Shown: positions 29,017 to 37,517 of the stretch, piece after piece | Position numbering within the stretch: position 1 is the stretch's first letter | How the letters are laid out: every line of letters begins with the position of its first letter | NCBI GenBank assembly: GCA_945860295.1 | Contig: CAMAQH010000011.1 | Location: forward strand, 1 to 64,000 | Source: Prosthecobacter debontii | GTDB lineage: Bacteria; Verrucomicrobiota; Verrucomicrobiia; Verrucomicrobiales; Verrucomicrobiaceae | DNA: 64,000 nt | Direction: 5' to 3' | The notes under the pieces: generated by a model | Databases searched by the model: none | What the model was told of the DNA's origin: nothing | The model's input: only the letters and a program-made list of their open reading frames with translations | Translations under genes and position numbers: made by a program

Positions 29017-29591
29017 TTAAACCACAGACTCTTCGATTGCCTTTTTGAGGAGTTCAACGCCGCCGACCTCTTCGGCGCTGGTGCGCAACAGTTCGAGATC
29101 GAGTTTGCCCTCATTGAGTCGCAGCACACCGAGGAGTCGCTCCATTGGCGCTGCGAGTCCTCACCGCCGAGTCGATACCACTCCAGCTTGGCAATCACGA
29201 TATTTTCGGCGCAACAAACGGAGGCCTCCACGTCGCTTCCCTCCGCCACCAACATTTTTCGTGACATCGCGAATTCGCCGCCATCAAAGCGTCGTAACTT
29301 GGGAAGAAAAACGTCTACTTTCATCGCGGTGTCGAAGTGGATAAGATTGAAGGCTGAACGCGCCTGCATGGGCTGCATGATCGCACCTTCGTCTGCACAC
29401 CAAGCGTCACCGAGTCTCTTTAAAAACGGCTTCACCTGCTGAGGGCGCTAGTCAGCCATGATGTCGGCATCAAACGTAGCCCGGGGGATGCCGTGCACGG
29501 AACTGGCCAGCGATCCACCGAGAAACCAGCGCACACCCATCTCATCAAGGATGGAAGCCGCCGCCGAAGCTGCTTTCAGTGTGTCATCCAT
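29017..29591 (-). pseudogene. Nucleotidyltransferase-like gene with a nonsense codon and a frameshift
   Basis: From ATG 29591 the frame reads MDDTLKAASAAASILDEMGV, then RWFLGGSLASSVHGIPRATF and DADIMAD. Here GGS...D.D is the nucleotidyltransferase active-site pattern. A TAG follows, then the same frame continues QQVKPFLKRLGDAWCADEGA, and later FNLIHFDTAMKVDVFLPKLR and AKLEWYRLGGEDSQRQW. At that point the frame shifts and the neighbouring frame supplies RLLGVLRLNEGKLDLELLRT to a stop at 29017. Pieced together it is a complete protein of about 190 aa of the type annotated as nucleotidyltransferase/DUF6036. Two independent lesions make it inactive. It overlaps the small intact gene upstream by 8 bp. 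Confidence 0.7.
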
Positions 29592-29832
29592 GCGAGTTCA
29601 GCGGGCCGTAAACTTTCAATGCCAGTTCCGTACCGAGAACGCGCTCGGCCATGAGGCGATTCAGGTCTTGCTCGCTGCAATCGGGATACTGCCTGCGTAA
29701 ACCAGCACGGCTCATTTCGCGCACCGACTGACTCCAACCCAAAGCCATGGACAGCCGACGTGTCGGGCTCATGGCTCTCAGAGCACTCAGACGGACCTGT
29801 TCGGCTTTGGCGGTGGTGTCATTCATCTTCAC
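29584..29832 (-). CDS. 82-residue partner protein upstream of the broken nucleotidyltransferase
   Basis: A small basic, helical, soluble protein (ALRAMSPTRRLSMALGWSQS, then DCSEQDLNRLMAERVLG). No domain is recognised. It overlaps the start of the nucleotidyltransferase pseudogene, so the two once formed a translationally coupled pair. This gene is intact. Start could be ATG 29832 or the ATG two codons later. A paired role, regulatory or toxin-antitoxin-like, is only a guess from architecture. Confidence 0.6.
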   Translation of the reverse strand: MKMNDTTAKAEQVRLSALRAMSPTRRLSMALGWSQSVREMSRAGLRRQYPDCSEQDLNRLMAERVLGTELALKVYGPLNSHG

Positions 29833-29891
29833 TGATTCGTGTCATACAATGCCTCAAATCGCAACCAACACTCCAGCACTATGGAAGCACT

Positions 29892-32840
29892 TCACTTCAC
29901 CGCTCGCAAAGACTGGAGACCTTGCTCGACAGCCTTGCGAGCGCGGTCGTCGCTGAGCCATTCGAGGGCGTTGGTGAGGTCGGACTCGGCTGATTTGGTG
30001 TTCTTGGTGATGAGGTGGGCGCGGCCTCGCAGGAGGTAGCCGTCGCCACGCTTCCAGAAGGGCCACTTGGTGAGGTCTTCGTTGGCGAACTCGGTGACGA
30101 CCTGTGGTGCCTTCGACTGCGCGAGGAGGGCTTGCATCTGTGCGGTCTTTTGCACTGCGGGGATTGGGATGCGGGCGGCGATGGACTCGGCTTGGGCGAA
30201 GTCTTTGAGTGCGGCGGCGGAGGCTGCGGCTTGTTCGAGCGTGGCGGACTTTTGGAAGTCGTTGGGCTTGCCTTCGGCCAGGGCGAGATGGGCGGGGAGA
30301 GACTCGGCGGGCTGGCGGAGTTTGGCGGCTTCGCGGAGGGCGATGACGAAATCGGTGACGGATGGATCGGCATCGAACTGATGCGAACGGCCATCGTAGA
30401 AATACGCGAACTTCATGGGCTCGTGGAAGGTAGCGGTGCCGGTGGGTGAGAGGGCGCTGAGTTCTTGGCCGTCTTCGCGGATGCGCTGACGGCATAGGTT
30501 GACGTGCCAGGGCAGGCTCTGCGTGGGGTGGCGGCCGATGACTTGATGAAGTGGATCGTTTTCATCTTGCGTGACGGGGATGCGGATCTCGATATCCCAG
30601 TGGCCATCCTCGATGTGCGTGGCGACTTCGGCTTTCGCATCCCAGCCGAACCACTGGCCGCGCGGTGCACCGCGATCGAGATCAACGATGGCACCGGAGG
30701 GACTGATGGCAATGCTGTAGTAGGAGTGCGTTTCTGTGGCGATCGCGATCTCCACGGCATCGCCATACCAGATCGCTTGGTCACCGTTTTTGGTGGCGGT
30801 GTTGTTGGGCTTCTCGCCGGGGTGTTCGTCGCAGCGGATGGCAAAGCAGACGCTGTTTCCCTGCCAACCCGCTTTGTAGCTCGTGCCGAAGATGGGTTGG
30901 CGACCGGTCTGCAATTCGCGAAACTTGCCCGTGGCAGCAGCGGGGCATTTTTGCCAATACGCGTCGTCGAGTTTACCATCAATGACGATGCCAGTCGCAT
31001 CGCCCACGAGTCGCACGGCGGGCAGTGGGCCGCGCTTTTGGCCTAGCTGCTGGGACTTCATGCGCATGCCTTTGAGGAAGTCGTCGATGAGGGCAATGCG
31101 TTTGCCATAAACGCTCGCGGCATCGGCTTTCGACTGCGCTTTCTCGAAAAGCGCGAGCGCGGTATCGGCCTTCGTTTTGTCTTCATCCATCGAGGTCCAG
31201 TTCGACTCGCAGTAGGTGAAGAACGCGAGCATCTCTTGCTCGGCGGGACCGTAAAACAGGTGGCAATACTCGCGGAACATGGCGTCCACGTCTGCGTCCT
31301 TGCCGCCCCAATAACTGCGCGCGGTGAAGTAAACGAGGAAGTGATTGAAGCCGATGCCGACCTTGTCGAAATCGTTGCGAACGGTGAGCCAGATGTCTTC
31401 GCCCTGCGACATGCCTTTGGTGGCGTTCACCGTGTCGCCAATCGCATGCGGCGCGAAGGATGGAAGATACCAACCGCGATCGGTGAAGGGATAGTTTTCG
31501 AAGTTGATGATCGGATTGCCGGTCTTCTTCATCCACGCGGCACGCAGGGCCTCGGGCGCTGCCTCGCCTTCGGTTTTGACGCTGGATTTGCTCACCGGCC
31601 TGCGTCCGCCGACGATGCTCACGACCACATTAGGCTCGAGCTTTTCAATCTTCAGCGGTGGCAAGGTATAGACGCCATATGCGCAGTTGAGCACTTTCGC
31701 GTGCGGATGCGTCTTCGTGATTTCCTTCGCCACGCGATTCACAAAATCCCACACGTAATCGCTGAGCAGGCCGCGGTCGTTGCGCTCGGGCGAATCCTTG
31801 CCTTTGCACTTCTCGCATTGGCAGATGGAGGTGTAGCCATCGGGTGGCATGATGGAAACGCTCTCGAACTTGTAGGTATCGAGTTGCGCCCGCGCACAGC
31901 GCACGGTCTCGCGGAAGAGTTCATCATTCGAATAGCAAAGCTGATTCTTGCTGGAGCCGGGCGTGTAGTGGCGCTTCCCGCCGTAAAGTGCGAACCACTC
32001 CGGATGCGCGGCGAAGGTGGCATCATTGCCAGTCATCGTCGCCAGGCCATGCGCGACTTGTAACTTGTCGTCATTGCGCGTGCCGAGACGCATGGCCCAC
32101 TTTGACGTCTCGGGGCCGACGGTGCTGAAGCGGATGTTGAACTGCCGCAGCGCGAAGTCCGGGCGCACCGTTTCATCAAGTTTCGGCAAAGGAATGGTCT
32201 TCATCGAAGGCAGCACTTCACCCAACTCGCCCGGCAGATACCAGCGCGCTCCGAGCTTGTGCAAAAAGCCGCACACCGCATTGAAGCTTCCGCGTTCATC
32301 GAGGCCCCAGACACTGAGCGTTTCATTCTTCGCCGTGACCACACCCTCCGGCTTGCCGATGTTGCCCGGCAGCTTGAGCCGGTTCTTATACAAGCCCTTG
32401 CTCGGCATGCCCCAATGCGAGTTCGTGAGCGTCTCCCATTCCGCCTGCGCACGCTTGATGTCCCCATTGTTTTGCGCAAACGGAGCGATGGGCGTGAAGT
32501 CGCTATCATCGCCAATGAGCACCATCCAATCCGCGCCAGTCGCGATGCGATACGCGCCGTGCGGCAGCCCATTTGCCGTGATCGGCGACTGCGCACTGGC
32601 CCCGATGAAAATCTTCACTGCTTTGCCCGAAGCCTGCGTCACGATGGGCAAACGAGCGCCGCTTATCTTCACGATATGATCCTGCAACTCCTGCGCTGCG
32701 AGTCGTGTGGAGCGCTGTGGTTTGTCACTGATGATGATTTCAGCACGTGGCTGGCCGTTCTCGACGAGAAAGGTATCGGCAATCGCAAGCGGGGAACCGA
32801 GACCGTAGCTAATGAGGGTGAGAAGAGAATGGATTCGCAT
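29892..32840 (-). CDS. Large secreted DUF4838 protein with C-terminal carbohydrate-binding-like domain
   Basis: About 982 aa from ATG 32840, which gives a signal peptide (MRIHSLLTLISYGLGSPLAI) and is better than the ATG nine codons upstream. Residues about 30-130 resemble the N-terminal alpha/beta domain of GH67-type proteins (TRLAAQELQDHIVKISGARL). About 195-560 is the DUF4838 region, with a TIM-barrel look and a Cys cluster CQCEKCKGKD. About 635-830 resembles a CBM9/DOMON-type beta-sandwich (VIDGKLDDAYWQKCPA, WYGDAVEIAI, DGHWDIEIRIPV). A helical tail follows. Probably a polysaccharide-acting enzyme of unknown substrate. It is isolated between relics rather than part of an operon. Confidence 0.8.
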   Translation of the reverse strand: MRIHSLLTLISYGLGSPLAIADTFLVENGQPRAEIIISDKPQRSTRLAAQELQDHIVKISGARLPIVTQASGKAVKIFIGASAQSPITANGLPHGAYRIATGADWMVLIGDDSDFTPIAPFAQNNGDIKRAQAEWETLTNSHWGMPSKGLYKNRLKLPGNIGKPEGVVTAKNETLSVWGLDERGSFNAVCGFLHKLGARWYLPGELGEVLPSMKTIPLPKLDETVRPDFALRQFNIRFSTVGPETSKWAMRLGTRNDDKLQVAHGLATMTGNDATFAAHPEWFALYGGKRHYTPGSSKNQLCYSNDELFRETVRCARAQLDTYKFESVSIMPPDGYTSICQCEKCKGKDSPERNDRGLLSDYVWDFVNRVAKEITKTHPHAKVLNCAYGVYTLPPLKIEKLEPNVVVSIVGGRRPVSKSSVKTEGEAAPEALRAAWMKKTGNPIINFENYPFTDRGWYLPSFAPHAIGDTVNATKGMSQGEDIWLTVRNDFDKVGIGFNHFLVYFTARSYWGGKDADVDAMFREYCHLFYGPAEQEMLAFFTYCESNWTSMDEDKTKADTALALFEKAQSKADAASVYGKRIALIDDFLKGMRMKSQQLGQKRGPLPAVRLVGDATGIVIDGKLDDAYWQKCPAAATGKFRELQTGRQPIFGTSYKAGWQGNSVCFAIRCDEHPGEKPNNTATKNGDQAIWYGDAVEIAIATETHSYYSIAISPSGAIVDLDRGAPRGQWFGWDAKAEVATHIEDGHWDIEIRIPVTQDENDPLHQVIGRHPTQSLPWHVNLCRQRIREDGQELSALSPTGTATFHEPMKFAYFYDGRSHQFDADPSVTDFVIALREAAKLRQPAESLPAHLALAEGKPNDFQKSATLEQAAASAAALKDFAQAESIAARIPIPAVQKTAQMQALLAQSKAPQVVTEFANEDLTKWPFWKRGDGYLLRGRAHLITKNTKSAESDLTNALEWLSDDRARKAVEQGLQSLRAVK

Positions 32841-32891
32841 CGTGCTACCGAAACGAATGATCCACATAGCTTGTTACGCTTTATAGGAGCG

Positions 32892-33297
32892 TCACTGCCG
32901 TTTTGACCACGCCCAGCGGAAGAGATTCCGTGCGTCGGCATCACGTGCTTCTTCGGAGGTCGCGCCAAGAATGACGACATGGAGTCGATCACCACTACGC
33001 TGGCCACTGGCGATGATGCAATGCCCAGCTTGATTGTGAGGCCGGTCTTGATGCCATTATAGCCGAGGTCGAGAGCAAGGAGCGCATGGGAGTTTTTCCA
33101 CACGGCTTGGCGCGTCGTGCCATCGGCTTTTTCACGAGTGCTTCATGGTGACTTGTGGCCACGGCCTGACCTAACGTGGGCATCTGCATGGCAGTGTGAG
33201 CCAGCATGGAAAGATCATGTGCCGTGGTGGTTTGATCTTCCTCAGCGCTGAAGGCGGCAGTCGCGATGAGCGGCATGAAAATCAGTGAATGTTTCAT
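32892..33297 (-). pseudogene. S11 D-Ala-D-Ala carboxypeptidase relic with its catalytic core deleted
   Basis: ATG 33297 opens a signal peptide (MKHSLIFMPLIATAAFSAEE) joined directly to TTTAHDLSMLAHTAMQMPTL, the segment that follows the active site in peptidase S11 proteins. Residues carrying SxxK and SxN are missing, presumably by an in-frame deletion. After HHEALV the frame shifts: WKNSHALLALDLGYNGIKTG carries the KTG box, and a further shift yields HCIIASGQRSGDRLHVVILG and TSEEARDADARNLFRWAW to a stop at 32892. Several frameshifts plus the missing core make this a clear pseudogene. Confidence 0.7.
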
Positions 33298-33351
33298 GGT
33301 TTCACTGAGTGGCCATGGATTGTGCCCTAGTTTTTCGTGGCCGTTGGCCTG

Positions 33352-33372
33352 CGCCCCCTTATCAGGGGCGGA
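33352..33372. other. GC hairpin downstream of the Tat oxidoreductase gene
   Basis: CGCCCC and GGGGCG pair around a short TTATCA-type loop, with outer CTGC/GCAG able to extend the stem imperfectly, about 15 bp after the stop at 33387 in the leftward direction. There is no T run, so terminator function is doubtful. Confidence 0.3.
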
Positions 33373-33386
33373 GGCAGCACGGATGA

Positions 33387-34724
33387 TTAACCGTCGATAC
33401 TCCAGCCTTCGCGGTATTGTTTGCCCATGAAGACATTTGCTTCGGGTGTGTCGGGGCTGGTGCCGGTTTTGGGATCGTATTTGATCTTCTTGCCGACTCG
33501 ATAGGCGACGAGGCCAAGGAGCATCTGCTCGATCATTTCGGAGCTGTAGCCGAAGTCGCAGGCGGTTTTCTTGCTAGGATCACGGCAGGCATCGAACCAT
33601 TGTTTTTGGAAGACGCCCACGGGTGGCAGCAGGGTTTCTGCGGTGCGGGGTTTGTAGTAACTGAGATCCGCGTCGTCGCCAAAGGGTAGAATCATACGCG
33701 AGTCGAAGTCGGCGACCAGGAAACCTTTGGTGCCTTTGAACATGGCGCCGTGCCCAATTTTGGCGAGGTCGATGAACGGCTTCGGCGAGCGCGGCATAGC
33801 ACCACCTTGATACCAGCTCACCGTAATCGGACCGCGCCAGTCATTGGCGGGATGATCGAAATGAGACTCGCATTCCACCGGCGTGACATCGGAGTTCATC
33901 GCCTCACCTTTGGCATCGGCAGAAGTTGGGAGCTTGGCATCTACAGCGTTCCAGAGCAGATCCATGGTGTGGCTGCCCATGTCACCGATCTGACCCGCGC
34001 CGAAGTCCCAGAACATGTTCCAGGAAAGGCAGTTCGCACCCGCATTGCCGGAGAAGTAAGCGGGGTTGTAAGGATGATATGGCGAAGGGCCGAGCCAGAG
34101 GTCGTAATTGAATCCTTTCGGCGGCGCACCTTCTTCGGGGAAGTAACCGGGCTTGGGCAGCTTACGATTGCCCCAAGCATAGGCAGACTTCAGTTCGCCG
34201 ATGGCACCATCGCGGACGAGTTCGCGCACGCGATTAAAATTCTGTTGGGCATGACGCTGCATGCCCACCTGCGTGGCCAGCTTGCCTTTCTTGCTTTCCC
34301 ATGTGGCCCGCACGGTGCGTGCTTCATTCACCGTGATCGCCAGAGGCTTCTCACAATAGACATGCAGGTCACGCTTCAGCGCCCAGTTGGCGATGAAGGC
34401 GTGCGTGTGATCGGCAGTGCAGATCACGACGGCATCGAGGCCTTTATGATCCAAGCACTTGCGCCAGTCGGTGTAAGTTGTGGCACCTGGAAAACGCTTC
34501 AGCGCATCTGGAAAGCGGGCTTCATTCACATCGCATAGCGCGACGACATTTTCTTCTGAGATCGCATCGTAATGTGCAAGCCCACGGCCCCACACGCCGA
34601 TGAGGGCGACGTTGAGCTTATTGCTGGCCGCGTTTTTACCGAACAATGGACGTGTAATCATGCTGCCAGCGACGAGACCGGCTGCGCCGACAAAGCGGCG
34701 ACGTGAGAGAGGTGGTGTGTTCAT
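33387..34724 (-). CDS. Tat-exported Gfo/Idh/MocA family oxidoreductase
   Basis: 445 aa from ATG 34724; an open frame continues upstream to 34910 but is not protein-like. The N-terminus has a twin-arginine signal (LSRRRFVGAAGLVAGSM), so it is exported folded, probably with its cofactor bound. The Rossmann domain has VALIGVWGRGLAHYDAI and then the family motif HVYCEKPLA near residue 135. The long C-terminal domain contains WNMFWDFGAGQIGDMGSHTM. Exported Gfo/Idh/MocA proteins are frequent in Planctomycetes and Verrucomicrobia and are thought to act on sugars, some by cofactor-recycling glycoside cleavage. It diverges from the SDR gene across 118 bp. Confidence 0.88.
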   Translation of the reverse strand: MNTPPLSRRRFVGAAGLVAGSMITRPLFGKNAASNKLNVALIGVWGRGLAHYDAISEENVVALCDVNEARFPDALKRFPGATTYTDWRKCLDHKGLDAVVICTADHTHAFIANWALKRDLHVYCEKPLAITVNEARTVRATWESKKGKLATQVGMQRHAQQNFNRVRELVRDGAIGELKSAYAWGNRKLPKPGYFPEEGAPPKGFNYDLWLGPSPYHPYNPAYFSGNAGANCLSWNMFWDFGAGQIGDMGSHTMDLLWNAVDAKLPTSADAKGEAMNSDVTPVECESHFDHPANDWRGPITVSWYQGGAMPRSPKPFIDLAKIGHGAMFKGTKGFLVADFDSRMILPFGDDADLSYYKPRTAETLLPPVGVFQKQWFDACRDPSKKTACDFGYSSEMIEQMLLGLVAYRVGKKIKYDPKTGTSPDTPEANVFMGKQYREGWSIDG

Positions 34725-34842
34725 GGAATATTTAGATCGGACTGTAAGAATGAGTTCCTTCGCGCAAATCAGCAAACCTAAAAGTCGAAAGACTCGCTTC
34801 AACGGGCTTTGCCTCTGAGTAGCTTGTGACATACTGCCGCCC

Positions 34843-35598
34843 ATGGATCTCCACATAAAAGGGCAGTCAGTTGCCGTCATCGGCGCAGGAAACGGTATTG
34901 GTCGCGCCATTGCCGCAGGCTTTCTGGCAGAGGGCTGCCGCGTGTTGGGTTTTGATTGTCAGAAGACTGCCGACTTCATCACCGAGGGAGATGTGACTGA
35001 CCTTGAAGCCGTGCAGGCTTTTGCGGCTGGATTTGAGCAGGTGGATCACGTCATTTTTTGCGTCGGTGTGGGTTCGGGGAAGTTTGGTTTCCCCTTTTGG
35101 AATGTGCCGCCATCCGACTGGGCACGTGTGCTGGAGATCAATCTGATCGGTGCGGTGAATGTAGCTCATGCCTTTGCCCCAAAACTAATCACACGAGGCA
35201 GTGGTTCAATGCTCTTCCTCGTTTCCGTCGCTGGGCAAATGGGATCGCAGACGGACCCTCCTTACAGCGCCTCGAAAGCTGGGCTAATCAACTTCACTCA
35301 ATGCGCTGCTAAGGATCTCGGGCCGCACAACGTCCGCGTGAATGCGCTCGCTCCAGGCATGGTGAATACGGAGCTGAATCAGTCCATCTGGGCCGCAGGG
35401 CAGGCGAAACTATTGGAAGCTAATCGCGTGAGCTTTGACGACTGGGCGGCAGAGAAGATCAAAAAGGTCTCTCACCTTGGCCGCTGGCAGATGCCCGATG
35501 AGTATGCCGCGATGGCCTGCTTTCTCGCCTCCGATCACGCGAAGAATATCACTGGCCAGACGATCAACATCGACGGCGGGCAGGTGATGCATGCGTAA
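34843..35598 (+). CDS. Short-chain dehydrogenase/reductase
   Basis: 251-aa classical SDR. Cofactor loop GAGNGIG at about 16-22, DVTDLEAVQ, the central INLIGAVNVAHAF, catalytic Ser in FLVSVAG and Tyr/Lys in YSASKAG near 144-149, then VRVNALAPGMVNTEL. The acidic residue after strand 2 (FDCQ) favours NAD. It may oxidise a sugar acid or alcohol, judging from the neighbouring dehydrogenases. It converges with the next gene, leaving 20 bp between stops. Confidence 0.88.
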   Translation: MDLHIKGQSVAVIGAGNGIGRAIAAGFLAEGCRVLGFDCQKTADFITEGDVTDLEAVQAFAAGFEQVDHVIFCVGVGSGKFGFPFWNVPPSDWARVLEINLIGAVNVAHAFAPKLITRGSGSMLFLVSVAGQMGSQTDPPYSASKAGLINFTQCAAKDLGPHNVRVNALAPGMVNTELNQSIWAAGQAKLLEANRVSFDDWAAEKIKKVSHLGRWQMPDEYAAMACFLASDHAKNITGQTINIDGGQVMHA

Positions 35599-35618
35599 AA
35601 CGAATGTCCAAATTCGCT

Positions 35619-36491
35619 CTACTCATACAGCCGAAACAGTCCGCTGTGATCCAGATCACCAAACCCCTTCTCATGAACAAACGTCTCCCACTGTGCGAGC
35701 GAGTTCTTCAGCGTCGGTGAATCCAGGCCAACGGAATCTGCGAGCTGACACATCAACCGCACGTCCTTGAGTTGCAGCGTCGCGCGGCCTCCCGGCACAA
35801 AATCACGCCGCACCATGCGGTCGCCATGCAGATCGAGGATGCGGCTTTCAGCGAAACCACCGAGCAGAGCTTTGCGAACCAGCGCGGAATCCACGCCGGA
35901 AAGCTCTGCCAGTCGCAAAGCCTGTGCCACGGCATCAATCGTCTGCGCGACGATGAGTTGATTCGCGAGCTTCGTGACCTGTCCGCTTCCGCTTGGGCCG
36001 AGATGGGTGATGTTTTTGCCGACGACCTGGAAGATGGGCAAAGCACGCTGGAAGTTCGCATCACTGCCACCAGCCATGATCGTGAGTGATGCCGCTTCCG
36101 CACCGACTTGACCGCCTGAGACTGGTGCATCGACCCAGTTCACTCGTTTCGCGAATTCCTTCGTCTCTGGCACACCCGTGGTGCCGAAGTCGATGATGAG
36201 CGCGTCCTTGTGCAGGCCTTCAATCATACCGCCTTCACCAAACACCACCTTCTCCACGACATCCGTCATCGTCAGATTGATGCAGAGGATGCCCGGACCG
36301 ATTTCGCGTGCCAGATCGGGCAGCGAGGCAGCGCGTCTCATGCCCATCGCGACTGCAGCCAAAGCTGGCGCATCACTGCGATTCCAGACCACGACATCGG
36401 CCCCGGATTCATGGAGATGCCGTGCATTGGCCCGGCCCATATTGCCGAGTCCGACGAATCCGATCTTGTGTCCTGCGAGTGGCTTGTTCAT
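35619..36491 (-). CDS. 3-hydroxyisobutyrate dehydrogenase family oxidoreductase (LtnD-like candidate)
   Basis: 290 aa from ATG 36491 (MNKPLAGHKIGFVGLGNMGR). The Rossmann loop GLGNMG is at 14-19, the substrate loop DAPVSGGQVGAEA near 120 and the catalytic lysine in GSGQVTKLANQ near 170, the classical beta-hydroxyacid dehydrogenase layout. The family covers 3-hydroxyisobutyrate, tartronate semialdehyde and L-threonate dehydrogenases. Its divergent partner looks like D-erythronate dehydrogenase, so a role with four-carbon sugar acids is attractive but inferred. The 56-bp spacer to that gene must hold both promoters. Confidence 0.87.
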   Translation of the reverse strand: MNKPLAGHKIGFVGLGNMGRANARHLHESGADVVVWNRSDAPALAAVAMGMRRAASLPDLAREIGPGILCINLTMTDVVEKVVFGEGGMIEGLHKDALIIDFGTTGVPETKEFAKRVNWVDAPVSGGQVGAEAASLTIMAGGSDANFQRALPIFQVVGKNITHLGPSGSGQVTKLANQLIVAQTIDAVAQALRLAELSGVDSALVRKALLGGFAESRILDLHGDRMVRRDFVPGGRATLQLKDVRLMCQLADSVGLDSPTLKNSLAQWETFVHEKGFGDLDHSGLFRLYE

Positions 36492-36547
36492 ATTCGTCGA
36501 ATTCACATCAGGCAGCGTCTGATGGCAAACTCCTTCCCAACTCACAC

Positions 36548-37516
36548 ATGAAAATCATCATCACCGGCGGCGGCGGCTTTCTTGGCTCGCAGCTCTGTCA
36601 GAAGCTACTCGAACGCGGCACCTGGTGCGGCAAGCCGATCACCGAAATGGTGCTGCTAGACGCCTTTTTTCGCGCAAAGCCGACCGATACAAGAGTGCAA
36701 CAAGTGACGGGTGACATTGGCGACCGGGCCACGGTTTTCGAGGCCACGGGCTCGAAGTTCGACGTGATCTTCCATCTCGCTTCGATGGTCAGTGGCGAGT
36801 GCGAAGAGCGTTTTGACGATGCGATACGTGTGAACCTAGACGGCGGCAGAAATGTGTTTGAAGCAGCTAGAGCAGCGGAAGGCAGGCCGCGTGTCATCTT
36901 CGCTAGCAGCGTGGCCTGCTACGGTGGCTTAGACATGTCTCAGATGATGTCAGACATCACGAAGCAGCTCCCACAAACAACCTACGGCATGACCAAGGTG
37001 ATGTGCGAGATGATGCTGAACGATCACACTCGCAAAGGCCACTTCGATGGCCGCAGCGTGCGCCTGCCTACCGTGATTGTGCGTCCCGGTAAGCCCAACG
37101 CTGCAGCCTCAAGCTGGGCCAGTGGTATGTTCCGCGAGCCGCTCAATGGAGAGCAATGCCTGTTGCCGATTCGTCGTGATCAGCCGCATCCGATGACGGG
37201 TTATCGCACCGTGATCGAGTCGTTCATCGCTTTGAGTGAAGTCGAAGAATCTAAGCTTGGCAAGGACCGTGCCTATGTGCTGCCAGCGCATCGTGTGACA
37301 CCGCAGATCGCGGAGAAGGTCATCAATGAGGTGGCTGCCGAGCGCGGCATCAAGCTGGGAGCTATTGTGGATGCGTTTGATGCACGCATTCAAGGCATCG
37401 TCGATAACTGGCCGCAGCAAGTGGATGCCGCGCGTGCCATCGCCCTTGGACTGCCTCAACCGCCAGAATTGAAGGTGATCGTGAGTCAGTATCTCGAAGA
37501 CTTCAGTTCACTCTGA
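36548..37516 (+). CDS. NAD-dependent epimerase/dehydratase family protein, D-erythronate dehydrogenase-like
   Basis: 322 aa from ATG 36548 (MKIIITGGGGFLGSQLCQKL); the upstream open frame is antisense to the neighbour. The extended-SDR loop GGGGFLG is at about 7-13, HLASMVSGECEERFDDAIRV near 78-97, a Ser at FASSVACYGG and the YGMTK catalytic Tyr/Lys near 145. The pattern, especially the HLAS.VSGE stretch and LPTVIVRPGKPN, resembles DenD, which oxidises D-erythronate at C2. No OtnK/OtnC/OtnI homologues are in the window to complete that pathway, so the name is withheld. Confidence 0.8.
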   Translation: MKIIITGGGGFLGSQLCQKLLERGTWCGKPITEMVLLDAFFRAKPTDTRVQQVTGDIGDRATVFEATGSKFDVIFHLASMVSGECEERFDDAIRVNLDGGRNVFEAARAAEGRPRVIFASSVACYGGLDMSQMMSDITKQLPQTTYGMTKVMCEMMLNDHTRKGHFDGRSVRLPTVIVRPGKPNAAASSWASGMFREPLNGEQCLLPIRRDQPHPMTGYRTVIESFIALSEVEESKLGKDRAYVLPAHRVTPQIAEKVINEVAAERGIKLGAIVDAFDARIQGIVDNWPQQVDAARAIALGLPQPPELKVIVSQYLEDFSSL

Positions 37517-37517
37517 G

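Noticed and set aside
33352-33372. Intrinsic terminator for the Tat oxidoreductase gene
   Set aside because: A stem is present but no T run follows in the direction of transcription; listed only as a hairpin.
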